DNA of 64,000 nucleotides, from NCBI RefSeq assembly GCF_030052815.1, contig NC_079501.1, positions 92,342,759 to 92,406,758 of the forward strand, read 5' to 3'. The translations under genes were made by a program, and so were the position numbers. Shown here one piece after another: positions 49,532-61,271 of this stretch (position 1 is its first letter; the number at the start of each line of letters is the position of its first letter). The notes below the pieces were generated by a model. The model was given only the letters and a program-made list of their open reading frames with translations, ran no database searches and was not told where the DNA came from. The DNA comes from Hevea brasiliensis (taxonomy: Eukaryota; Streptophyta; Magnoliopsida; Malpighiales; Euphorbiaceae).

Positions 49532-49545
49532 TATTTTATTAGGTG

Positions 49546-50930
49546 GCTTAATTATTGTTGTAGTAATTTTAAGTGTTAATTTAATTAATTAGAAAGTGAA
49601 TATATCCTTACCTTGTTTATGAAGATTCAATTTCTAGAATCATCTTATTTAAAAAAAAAAGAATATAATTTTTTTAATTTCAACTTGAATATTTTATTTT
49701 TAATAAGATTGAACCAAATGCGATGTATAAAAAGTAACTCATGATATCCAATCCTAATTTTTGGCATATTGACTAAAATCTTGATTTTCTAGTTTAAAAC
49801 AATGATAAACATATAATTTCCATTTCAAAATTAGCTATGTGCACTATATATCAAGGTTTTTAAACCTGGTTAATTGAATTGGTAAAGGCAATGGTTAAGA
49901 GTTTAAAATTTAACTGGGGTTGAATTGAAATTTAGCTGATATATTATTAAATAAATATTAGTTATATATTATAAAATTAATATAAAAAATAAATTTTAAT
50001 AATCAAGACATTTTACAATTATCTTAGTATATTAAATATTAAAATAATGGTTGCACATTAAGTGTAGTTCTCTCCTTATTTATGCTATCAAATATAATTT
50101 AAATATAAAATATTTTTACGTATATATCAAATCTTTATATATCATTTAAAAGATTAAAAGTAAAATTTTGTAAATAAATTATATAGTAATCTAAACTTTT
50201 TTATATATATTAATTCAAAATACAAAACTGACCTTAATTTATATTTTTCAATAATTTCAATGATATATATATAAATTTTTATAAATTTGAGTGGGTTAAT
50301 TGACTCATTTAACTATGGTTATCAATTTTATTATTACCATCACAAATGATATAAAAATTAAAATAAAAATTATCACTATCTTAGTATTTTTATTTTATAA
50401 TTTTTTTAGTAGAAAAATTAAGAAATGAAGATTTAAACCAGAAACTATTTAATATGTATTTAACAATTAAATCAAGTCAGACTAAGTTGTTTTTATTATT
50501 TATATAGATATAGAAATAAAATAATAATTATGTTGCATTATATTATGTAATAGATAATGTTATAATACATTACATCCAATTAAATATAGTATGAGCATGA
50601 GGCACTAAGCATGACATGGATTAAAGTGGATTTGTTAGGGGCAAACGCAGATAGTTTTGTTCAATGGCTGTGGTAACTGCTAGACGAGTGGTGGTAGACT
50701 GGCAGTGGCGGGCCGTTTTCTATAAAGCGAAATAGTGGCGATAATGACACCATGTTCTTTTTTTTTTTTTTTTTGAAAAGCAAATCTTTGCATTCTCTAA
50801 TTGTTCTTACTTATTGGCGGGTGAATGAAAGAATTGGCCCTTATTTTAACATTGGTAAAAGCAATGTATGGCGCCCATGTCCATCTTCTCCTTAATTTCT
50901 TTCTCTAGTTTTGCCCCTTGTTTTTTAATA
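49546..50930. other. AT-rich intergenic stretch
   Basis: No gene is seen. A less AT-rich patch at about 50585-50760 and 50800-50900 has no recognisable frame. A poly-T run lies near 50757-50774. Confidence 0.6.
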
Positions 50931-51783
50931 GAAAAATACTTTTTAATCTTTATATTTTAATAAAATTAATTATTTACTATTTCATTACTATTTTTTACTT
51001 CCGTTAAATTATTTAATTTTACAGTTAAATTTTTTATTAGTCAATGCATATTAAACTATTATATAGTTTCTTTATTTTAGTGAAATTAATTAATTGGCCT
51101 TAGTATTTTAAAAAATACTATTATTTTAATTCATCTATTTTAGTAAAACTAATTAATTAATCCATGTATTGTAAAAAATAAAAATAATACTTTGAAAAGC
51201 ACATTTTTGGATAAAAATAAAAATTTTACCGTGGGAAGACTAAATATAATTTATATATTTTTTAAAATTATTCAAACATCTTCATTTAATTTGCTGGGTA
51301 TCTTCTTTTTTCTCTATTGAAAAATAATTTTCTTAGATTAACGTCTTGATTACTTGGAGATCTAGGGAAGTTAGTTGACCTGTTTACGCATGCAACTCGA
51401 ACCAATTTCTATCAAAAGATGAAAAATAGAGAGAGAATAAAGAGGCAAAAGATATGTGTATAGAGGGAAAAAAATTATGGGGAGAAAGAAATAAGGGAGA
51501 AAGGGTCAGGACAGTTAGATATAAAAAAATAACAAGAGGAACTAAAAAGTTAACAGAATCAAATCATATAAACTAATTAATTTGTTTTTCAAAATACAAA
51601 AATTAACTAATTACTTTTTCTAAAATAGAGGGACTAAATAGTAGTTTAACTAGAATTAAAATCTTTAACTAACTAAAAATTTGATGGAGGGCAAAATATA
51701 AGGTCTAAACAGTATATTTTTCAAAATACAAGTATTGAGTAGTTAGTTTTGATAAAAAAGCATAGACTAAATAGTAATTTTTC
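50931..51783. mobile_element. Long-inverted-repeat element E1 (853 bp)
   Basis: The left arm (GAAAAATACTTTTTAATC...) pairs with the reverse complement of the right arm (GAAAAATTACTATTTAGTC...). The arms carry a repeated AAAATTAATTATTTAGT-like phrase. The inner right part (about 51130-51780) is repeated at about 51970-52610. Long inverted repeats with no coding capacity suggest a foldback or Mutator-like MITE; the superfamily is not decided. Confidence 0.5.
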
Positions 51784-51967
51784 TTTTTTTTAAAAAAAAT
51801 TAAGAATTGAGAGAGTAAACTTGAATATGACTATGCTAAATTGAATAATATACCACAAACTATAGGGTTATGCACGATTCTTAGCATCCTCAACTAAAAT
51901 GAAGAACCATAATGAACCAATAAGAACTATACAGAACTGAACTTGTTTTGATGTTTTGATTCAATTA

Positions 51968-52600
51968 TGGTTTAATAAAACTAATTAATTAGTTCATATA
52001 TTTTGAAAAACACAATATTTTGAAAAATATTTTTTTTGGATAAAAACAAAAATTTTTCTATGTGTAGATTAAATCTGAATTTACATTTTTTAAAATTGTT
52101 AAAGTATTTTTATCAAATTCACTAGACATAATTTTTATATTTTCTTTATTGGAAAACAATTTTTTGTAATTACATAAAAATCTACGGAAACTAATTAACT
52201 TTTTGTGTAGATAACTTGTACCATTTTTATTAAAAGATGAAAACGGAGAAAGGATAAGGGGGAGAAGGGTGTGAATATAGAAGAGAAAAAATATGAAGAA
52301 AGAAAAATAAAGGAAGGTACATAAGAGAGAAATAAGAAGGAGAGGATTATGATAGTTAAGATATAAAAAATAATTATAAAACTAAATAGTTAACAGAATA
52401 AAGTTATAGAGACTAACTAATGTATTTTTTTAAAATATATAAACTAATCAATTAGTTTTCCTAAAATAAAGAGATCAAATAATAGACTAAATAGTTTAAC
52501 AGAAATAAAATATATGAACTAAATTGTGTATTTTTTAAAATATAATAAATCAAATAATTAATTTTATGAAAATATAAGGACTAAATAATAATTTAATTTT
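51968..52600. mobile_element. Long-inverted-repeat element E2, left end incomplete
   Basis: It aligns in direct orientation with about 51130-51780 of E1, with an offset of about 830 bp. The right end reads GGACTAAATAATAATTTAATT. The outermost left arm seems missing. Confidence 0.5.
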
Positions 52601-52674
52601 AAAAATAACTTTGCATTTTAGCATTGGTGTAAAACTACAATTCCTCCCCGTATTAGCTTTTTATTATAAAGATG

Positions 52675-53050
52675 AATTACTATTTAATCTCTATATTCTA
52701 ATAAAATTAATTATTTAATTTTCATTTTTAAAAATATATTTATTTCCCTTATTTTTAGTTTGTGAATTATTTAGTCCATTCTGTTAACTACTTTGTTAGT
52801 CACGCTAGTTAAAGAAGAGAGACCAATTATAGACAGAGATTAAATAATTGATAAAATTACAAAACTAAATAGTTGTATTATTTAAATTATAGAGATTGAA
52901 TAATTGAGTTGAAAAAAAAAATCCTTTAAAATAACGGAAGGAATTAAATAGCTCACATATTTAAAAATAAAGGAATTAAATAATATATTTTTTTAAAATA
53001 AAAGAATTAAGTAGTTAATTTTGTTAAAATATAAATACTAAATAGTAATT
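52675..53050. mobile_element. Long-inverted-repeat element E3 (376 bp)
   Basis: The left arm AATTACTATTTAATCTCTAT and the reverse complement of the right arm, AATTACTATTTAGTATTTAT, match over about 40 bases. The same arm sequence is used by E1 and E2. Confidence 0.6.
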
Positions 53051-54029
53051 TTCCATTGCTAATACACACATAGTTAGGATTGCAAACAGACTGGTTGGGT
53101 TGAAACTGGTGGTTTTAATTTTAGTTTGTTTCAATTTTGATTTTGATGGAATTTAATAATTAATTTTCTATTTTAAAAAAATAACTTTTAACTTTTAAGA
53201 TTAATTTTAATTAATCTAATTTTTATTTTATTTTATTTTACTAATTTTTTTGAGTGTGCTATATATGTTATTTATATCCCTTACTCATTATTTAATTTAT
53301 TTTCATATAATTTTTTTGTTAATTTTTAATATATAATCATAAAATCAAATATTATTACTTCAATCTAAACAGTAATAAAATCAAACAAATAAAATAGAAA
53401 TAAGTAATAATTAAATTTAAAAAATAAAATAAAAATATTAAAATAATAATTACTTTTTTGATAATAATTATAATATCTTTTTTACTTCCGCTTTTAGTTT
53501 TATATGTTAATTTGACATGAATAACTATACCAAAAAAATCTATTTAAAAAATTCTTAAATCAATATAATAGAAGCTAATTTTATAATGTAAAAAGAAACA
53601 AAAAACTATAATTTTATTTTAATTAGCATAATCGTTTACATTATCAAAAAATTTTGAAATTGCATATTAATATTTCTTAAAAAATTAGTATAATATGTTT
53701 TTTGACCACAGTAAATTGTGTATAGTTTAAACTTTTCATGAACATTAATAAGTTTTCCCTCTTTCAAGAGAATCTTTAAAAATATCAACCATATTATTAA
53801 ATATAACAATTCTAATTTTAAATCCCTTTAAAAAAATAAATTAGTTATATGGATTAAAAGTGAAAAATCAAATATAAAATATAAAAAAAATAAAGTTTAT
53901 AATAAAAGATAATATTTACCTTAAAATAATCTAGTTTATATAAAATTTATTTGTAAAATTAGAAATTAGAGATAACTATTAAAATATACCCAATAATTTT
54001 AATTTTTCATGCTTATAATTTCTTATTTG
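53051..54029. other. AT-rich intergenic stretch
   Basis: I see no gene or clear repeat beyond very high AT content. Confidence 0.55.
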
Positions 54030-54438
54030 ATTGATATTGCAACACCCATTATTTCTTGACGTCGGAGTTTCTGTCGTAGATGAAATATTCTGGCAAATTC
54101 AAATATTCTACTGATAAGGGAATGGGGTTATATATATATGTGTGTGTGTGTGTTCAAAATATATTTAAGAATGAAAATGTTTGAATGGTTTTGACGAAAG
54201 AAAAGTTTTTAAGTGAGTTTTGGGTAGAAGAAACTTCAGCAGCCGTAGTTCTTTTTACTATTTAAATCCCTTTTGGACAGAATGAACTCTAGTAGCCAGA
54301 ACTATGGCATTCGACAGCCGAAAGTCCCTCGACAATGAGGACTATAAAAAGGGACCAAGGTTTGTTTTTTGTCCAAAGAAAATTGTTCCTTCCTCTCTCA
54401 TTTTTCTCTCAATTGTTAGGGCATGCAAGGAGGCTTTT
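54030..54438 (+). repeat. Possible 5' part of another LTR, cut by the Athila insertion
   Basis: TGCAACACCC near 54040 resembles chromovirus LTR starts. A clear TATA-like box (CTATAAAAAG, 54343-54352) and a pyrimidine-rich leader follow. The sequence then stops at the Athila LTR. The missing right part would lie beyond the Athila element, outside the window. Confidence 0.35.
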
Positions 54439-56045
54439 TGATAAACCCATTTTATATAGGTATTTTATGGTAGTTTTGTATTCATTTTGCCCTTTTTAGT
54501 TTAGTAATTTTATGCTTTTAATGCTTATTTTAGTTAATTTGTTAATTTTAGTTTCATTATATTTGATTTTTGGAATTTTAATATTTTTGATAGGTTTTAA
54601 TAAGGTTTAAAGGTAAAAAGGTCTATATAGAAGAAATTTAAAGTGATTTGGAAGCTTAAAATAATGTGAAAAATGAAGAAAATTTGCCTAAAGAAGAAGA
54701 CCAGCCGAGATTTTCAAGGGCTTCAACATGCCCCGTGTTGAAGGTCGTGTGAAGAAAAGAGTCAGCCAGCAGGAATCCACATGAGGCATGTAAATTCAAC
54801 ACTGGGTCGTGTAGACAGAGATTTTGGAACAAAACACGCCGAAAGTTTCAGGGACTTCAACATGCCCCGTGTAGCTGGTCGTGCAAAATCTAAAGGCTCC
54901 TCCTCCGAATCAATATGAGGCATGTGGAAAATAACTTAAATCCACATGAGGCATGTAGGATGGCGCTGGCAGATTTGCTGACATGGAAAAATTTTCTCTT
55001 TTCACACCTTTTACACCTTTTGTCTTTATCCCTTTAGAGACTATTGTTAGGGTAAACCTTGAGGGGATATATAAGCATCATATTCTCATTTTTACTATAA
55101 GGAGAAAGAGAGAGAAAAATCAAGAGAGGAAGGAAAGAAGGAATCACGCCATTTTTTGGAGGAAGAACACCTGCAGAGTGACATTTCCAGCTTCCATTTT
55201 CAGAGATTTAGATTCTCTTCTTCTGGGTTCTTTTATTTTTAGTCTTATTTTCATGTTTTCTTGCTCTATTTCATATTTACTACTTGTAAATACAAGCATG
55301 AGTGAGTAGATACTTAAGATTTCAGAGTTGGGTGTAATGATTTAAGTTTTATTTGTGGATTTGGACTGGTTTTAACCAGATTTTAGTATATATAAGTTTT
55401 GATTCTTATCTTGTGTGCTTATTTACATACCCATTGTTGGTACCCTTTGGGTTTTGTTCTTAATCTTAGATTGAAGGACCGAGAGGTGAAAATCTATGAT
55501 AGATAATCAAGATAATAAACTTAATCACCTAGTGTTAGAAATAAACTAGTGGGTTAAGAGGAATTTCAAGTTGATTAAAGTGCTTAAAGGGTTTTGGGTA
55601 ATTAAACATTGTATGAGAATGGGGTTTAGTTTCCTTAAAACACTCTTTAGTTTGCTTGAAAGAGAAATTAAAGGAAATCAGAATCAACTTCCTTCAAACT
55701 TGTATTTCCTTAATCTTGGTTTTGCCTATCCAAATCCCAATGAAATTTACTTCATGAACCTCAACTCTGGAATCAATTTTTACCATTAATTAATTAAATC
55801 TTTAATTACTTACTGAAATTTTAGTAAATTAGTATAGTGCTTAGAAATTTAATTGCTTATTTCATTATAATTTCCTTATTTTCTCAATTTAATTTGCTGC
55901 ATCTCTTACTCTATTTTTGGCACAAATTATTGATAGCCCGAATAATCGTGACTTTTATAGTTTGGTACTCAAACAACAAATCTCTGTGGGACGATATCTT
56001 TTCTTTACTACTTGAACGACCCGTATACTTGTGGAGTACGCATCA
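54439..56045 (+). repeat. 5' LTR of the Athila element (1,607 bp)
   Basis: It begins TGATAAACCC and ends CGCATCA, seven bases before the primer site. U3 (about 54690-54960) has repeated CATGCCCCGTGT and ATGAGGCATGT phrases. A TATA-like box is at 55067-55076. Confidence 0.85.
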
Positions 56046-56051
56046 AGTTTT

Positions 56052-56069
56052 TGGCGCCGTTACCGGGGA
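56052..56069 (+). other. Primer-binding site, tRNA-Asp type
   Basis: TGGCGCCGTTACCGGGGA matches the complement of the tRNA-Asp 3' end with one difference. This primer is characteristic of Athila and Tat elements. Confidence 0.9.
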
Positions 56070-56202
56070 TTTATTTTTGTTTGATATTAGACGATTGATT
56101 GTTTAGTTAATTTGGGCACTTTATTTTTTATTTTAATTTCTTTTCTTTTTCATTTTACTTTGAGATTTTCTTGTTTTGATTTTTCAGGTACATATCTTTT
56201 AT

Positions 56203-59200
56203 ATGAGAAGGACAAAAAGTGCAGAAATTGATTTAATTTTTGATCCTGAGATTGAAAAGACAGCTAAAGCTTTAAGAGCAGAGTCTAAAAGAAGAAAAGC
56301 TAAACTCAAAATTCAAACACAGCAAGAGCAACAACAAGAGCAACAAGTGATAGAAGCTATGGCAAACAACAACAACAGATCAATTAAGGATCATGCTTTC
56401 CCTAGTTTTGAAGATTTTAGACCAAGTATTACAAGGCCTAGAGTGGAAGCGAATAATTTTGAGTTGAAGCCCTCATTTTGTCAAATGGTTCAACAATCAC
56501 AGTTTGGGGAGGGTCCTACTGAGAGTTCACATGTACACCTCACACATTTTCTTGAGATTAGTGACATGCCGAAGATAAATGGAGTAGATGATGCCATCCG
56601 GTTAAGATTATTTCCTTTTTCTTTGAAGGATCGTGCCAGGGAGTGGTTGCATTCATTACCTCCGGGTTCAATAACTAATTGGGTTTAATACTTTCCTCCT
56701 AGCAAGACTGCAAAATTGAGAAATGAATTAACTTCTTTCAAACCAAGGGATAATGAGAGTCTCTTTGAAGCTTGGGAGAGATACAAGGATCTTTAAAGGA
56801 GATGTCCACATCATGGAATCCCTAAATCGATGCTAGTTCAACATTTCTACAATGGTGTTTCTTCAGCAATTAGAAGTATAATCTATGCATCTTCAGGAGG
56901 TGATCTTATGGAGAAGTCAGAAGATGAAGCTTATTCAGTATTAGATAGAATTGCTTACAACAATTATTAATGGAGCTGTGAAAGAAATGAAATGAAGAAG
57001 CCATCAGCTGGTGTGTCACACCCTATCCCTTATAAGGCACGACATGTTCCCGTAGCATACCTAATGAATTACCGAACTCCACCTATAGATAACCCATTAG
57101 TTATGCTACAAAGGATTTTAAAACAAACCATAACTTTTTATCTTATCAATTCTTTTGCGGAAAACTGCATGAGAATAGTTAAAATTCCATGTAAACATTC
57201 ATTGGAAATAATGATAGACTAAATATTGCAAAAGTTACATTTTCATAAGTTTCAAAGTAAAATACAAAATAGTTACAGACTCAAAATGTGATAGCAATGC
57301 AATGCTTTTAAATAAAAACTGCTCAATGTCCGTACATCCATACATATAGGTGCAAAATACATCAAAAGGAAATTACAGGGGTATACCTACAATATATACC
57401 CACAAACAATACCGAAATGCTGCTTTCAAGTCTCTCACTCGGTAGCCTTCTCCTTTCCCTTACCTGCGATAGCATAAAGAAGCTATCGTGAGTATATCAC
57501 TCAGTGGTGCACAACTAATGACTTTAAAACTTAAGGTAAAACACAATTTGTCAAAGCATAATAAATCACATTTTTCTTAAGCATGAAAACTTCACAATAG
57601 TTCTAAGTTCATAAGAGCCATTTATTGGAATAACATTTCAAATGAGAAATCATATTTCATAAATCACAATTCACAAAGCATTAGTGTTGCCAACATCAAC
57701 ACACAGTTTAGGCCATGACACAAAATTTCATGATCAGTGCCGTGTTGTACACCACGATAAAGCAATCTCAACCTCACTAACCGTTATTAATGAGAGAAGG
57801 CTAGCTAGCTAATGAGTACTCATGTAGTCTTACCCCACTAACCGTTATTAATGGGAGACATAATCAATATCAATTATCAACTCCAAGTAGCCATTACTAC
57901 TGGGGAGTTCCGAAAGGGACTGTCATGCTAACTGTGGTTTCAAAACAGTTTCCAAAAATTTCGCACTCAACAATCACATTTATAAACCAATAAACACATT
58001 TAAATTCATCATAATATCCATATAAAGGTGGCAACACCCAAATTTCTTAAATGCAAGAGAAAAACCATATTTCAATCAAAGTAAACTTGTTCAAAGCAAA
58101 CTCATTCAATTTAACACATTCCAAGCAATTTACAATTTTAAAAACGAAGAAGAGGTTAGTTGTGCACAAACCTTCAATAATTATCCTTCCTTGTTACCTA
58201 CTTCTCCTTGTCCATTCCAACTTCTTTTTCTACTGAAAATACACAAATAGAATACCTCAATATCAATCTCAATTACTGCCAAGAACTCATTACATGCATG
58301 TCTAATGCATCCCAAGTTAGCTTTGCAAATTTTAAAAAATTTTGGTTTTGGGACAGCTTGGTGCCCTAATATTTGAACCCAATTTTTACCTAGTTTCAAT
58401 CATAATTTGATAAGGTGTTCTTCATGAAAATTGTTTATCTAGGTCTTAACTTTATTTTTCTTTTTGAATTTCCTAATTCAGAGCTATGTAGCTCAAGTTA
58501 TGCCCAAAACACAATTACTGTTCACGTTACTATTCATGCTGCAGATTCAGTTGTGGCAGATTTATCAATCCAACTTCGTTCGGCAATTTAATCAAGTTAA
58601 GTCCATAATTTGGTCTGTTCTTCATATGAAATGTTCTAATATGTCTTAGGTTTCCATCGGTTCAAGAATCGCCTAAATCAGAGGTTTCTAGAGAGAGTTA
58701 TGGCCATGCAAAGTTTACTGTTCATATGATAAATCTGCAATTTTGCAGATTCGGTGATTCAACTTTGCTCAGAAATTTGATTGGGTTAAGTCTATAATTT
58801 GGCCTCAAGTTCTTCATATGAAATGTTTCACTATGTCTTAGGTTTCCATCAGATTAAGAATCTCCTAAATTGGAGTTTTCTAGAGAGAGTTATGGCCATG
58901 CAAATTTTACTGTTCATATAGTCAAATTCTGCAGGTTTCAGAATTGTGTCTCTAAGTTCAAGCCAAGGTTTAGGCAATTTCTGGGCAGTTTCTGGGGTGG
59001 GTCTCTTCATGAAAATTCTAGCCCTATGTCTTAGGTTTTATTTCCAATTAGTTTCACACCAATTGGAGTTGTGTAGCTCAATATATGGGCTGTCAAACAC
59101 ACTGAACTCAGTGTGCAAATTCTACCCTAGGTTTAAAATTTTCATTTCTTCAATTATTCCCTCTAACCAACCTCAATTCACATTTAATTCACTCAAAATG

Positions 59201-61240
59201 ACTATAATTTAGCATTGACACATTAATGGAACTTCCTAGCACAAAACCCACAATTTTCAAACACCAAAGTTTGCAATTTTTCCTAATCCTACCATTTCGT
59301 TACTTCCATTCATCAACCCAATGTCAATTCAAACTAAATAAACCTCTAGTGATCATAATTTAACACTACACACACCAATTTCACTCTCTAGCACCAAAAC
59401 CCAATTTTCCCATGAACCCTAATCTCCCATAATTAAATTTATACACATTTCATGCAATTTCTTTGCTCTAATCATGCATACTACTTCAACTAAGCTTGAT
59501 TTCATCATCATTTTTATTGAAATATATCAAACCTTAATTTTTCTCTAATTTGACCCAAATCCTATTTTAGGTTCCATGCATGTCTCCTTTCATTTTCTTA
59601 TGAAATTTCATCATAATCTAACTTAATTTAAGGTTTGTATAACAAAATGAGCATTAAAGAACTTACCTCTTAATGACTTCTTTCCAACTCCCTAAATCTT
59701 CAATTTTCTTCTAATATCTTGTTTCCCCTTGCTTTTAATCTCTAAATCAAATATTAATTTGATGCTCTCTACCAATTAGATGCAAAAACCCATAGAGGAG
59801 AAGCAAGGAATTGAGTTTTGAGAATGGGTGTCAATGGAGAAAGAAGGAAGAAGAAGAAAGAAAAAAAGAGATAAGAAGAGATAGTGGGTGGTAACTAAAT
59901 GGAAAAGAAATGGAGGGTTTTGTCTTCTTTTATACTTATTTATTCCTTTTTAATTCATTTAATGAGTTATCCAAAGCCCATTGACCCCTTAAATTTTAAT
60001 TAGGTCAAAAATGAAATTTAAATTCTAGATTTTTGCCTCTTTTATTTTCTTTTCACTTTTACTCTAATTTTTTCCTCAATATTTCTTCATAATTCAATAT
60101 TTTATTTTATTTAATTTAATTTATATTTTGGTCAAAAATCAACTCTTGAAGTGAATTGACCAAAATGCCCCTCATCGGGTCATAATCCTTTTTTTTTTTT
60201 TATACCCATTAAATCCTTAGGTCTTTGGTTCACTTGAATTTTTATTGTGTCTATCTCAATTAATTTTCTATTTATTTTTGGTCCTCAAGGTGTCTTTGAA
60301 TAGTACTAGTCACGGACCAAAAATGGTACTATTCATAACTCAGAGTTTCGGGATGTTACATGGTGTATATGAGTTAGATGCCATGAGTATGTTCAATGCC
60401 AAATTTGATGCTTTAACGAGAAAAATGGATTAGTTAAGCATGAAGGTTGATTCTTCAATCGGAGGATCTAGTCATGTAAAAGATGTTGGTACAGGAAATA
60501 TGCATTGTATTAAAGATTTTCCTTCTTATGGGCAAGAATTTGGAAATGAGCAAGTTGATTTCATTGGGAATTACAATCAGAAACCAATTGATAATCCTTT
60601 TTTGGCTACATATAATCCAGCATGGAGGAATCACCCTGACTTTTCTTGGGGAGGTCGATACGTATAGCAATAGCAGAATTATCAATAACCTCCTAATTTT
60701 CGGCAACAATGGCAAAATTTTTAGCAAAACAGAGTTCCACCTAGATTTCCACCACAAAGGAATCAAAATGCTCCTGTTCCACAACCACTAGTTCAGTCTT
60801 CAGACCAAGATTCAATTTTGAAGTCTATGATGGAGAATTTCTTAGCTGCTCAATAAAAATAAGGAGAAATGATTCAACAATTAACTTTAAGAATAGACTA
60901 GCTTGCCACTCATAACAGGATGTTGGAAAACCAAATAGCTCAACAAGCAAGTTCTTCTAGCAAAGCACAGGGAAAACTTCCAAGTCAGCCAGAGAATCCT
61001 AGAGAATATTGCAAGGCAGTGATCCTAAGGAGTGGAAAATTTGTGGGAGATGAAAAAAAAAGATGAGGCAGAAGAGGAAAAGAAGAAAGAAGATGAAAAC
61101 AAGAATGAATCTACTTCAAATAATGATGAAGTTAATGAGGAAGCAAACAAGAATAAGGAAGTTGAAAAAGAAGAAAAGGAAAAGCATGTGCCTCTACCAC
61201 CATACAAGCCACCATTGCCATATCCTTAAAGGTTTTAGAA
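56203..61240 (+). pseudogene. Athila gag, interrupted by a solo LTR
   Basis: Gag opens at the ATG at 56203 (MRRTKSAEIDLIFD) and includes the capsid-like block FPFSLKDRAREWLHSLPPGS near 56610-56670. Stops follow at 56686, 56796 and about 56968. The solo LTR enters after codons for KKPSAG (57008). The frame resumes at 60366 with YELDAMSMFNAKFDALTRK. Insert plus duplication (3,352 bp) shifts the frame by one, and the two halves sit in exactly the frames expected if the insert is ignored. Past 60660 several stops follow. A run of nine A at 61053-61061 marks another frame change, leading into a Lys/Glu-rich tail and the PPYKPPLPYP block. Gag would form the virus-like particle; this copy cannot. 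Confidence 0.85.
57014..60360 (-). mobile_element. Gypsy (chromovirus-type) solo LTR, 3,347 bp, inside Athila gag
   Basis: On the plus strand it begins TGTCACACCC and ends GGATGTTACA. TGGTG flanks both sides (57009-57013 and 60361-60365). Reverse-complemented it starts TGTAACATCC like the chromovirus at 842. No primer site, purine tract or coding block is present, so it is a solo LTR. Internally, about 190-bp units are repeated in tandem near 58590-58973, with weaker units on both sides. Confidence 0.9.
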
Positions 61241-61271
61241 AGCAAAGCTAGATAAGTAGTTCGGGAAATTT

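Larger units (their letters stand above)
35000..49534 (+). mobile_element. TRIM-type miniature retrotransposon, split by a copia element
   Basis: Two 113-bp direct repeats (about 35000-35112 and 49419-49531) begin TGTC(T/C)CA and share TAAATATAAGA and GTAGAGTTAG/ATAGAGTTAG blocks. TGATATTAGAGCC, a two-mismatch version of the tRNA-Met primer site, follows the left repeat. The purine-rich ATGAGGGAGTG precedes the right repeat. With the copia element removed, the whole is only about 330 bp and non-coding, as in TRIM elements. TTTAT on both outer sides may be the target duplication, though AT-richness makes this uncertain. Confidence 0.7.

Noticed and set aside
49850..50510. Possible MITE starting near AAGGTTTTTAAACCTGG
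   Set aside because: No convincing opposite end was found, and AT-richness makes chance matches likely.
54983..55309. A 108-residue plus-strand frame
   Set aside because: It lies entirely inside the Athila LTR, and the matching region of the other Athila-like LTR has no such frame.
60455..61251. Overlapping frames on both strands, including a 60-residue Ser/Phe-rich minus frame and a 62-residue Lys-rich frame
   Set aside because: They are alternative readings of the Athila gag tail, which is explained by the Lys/Glu-rich frame.
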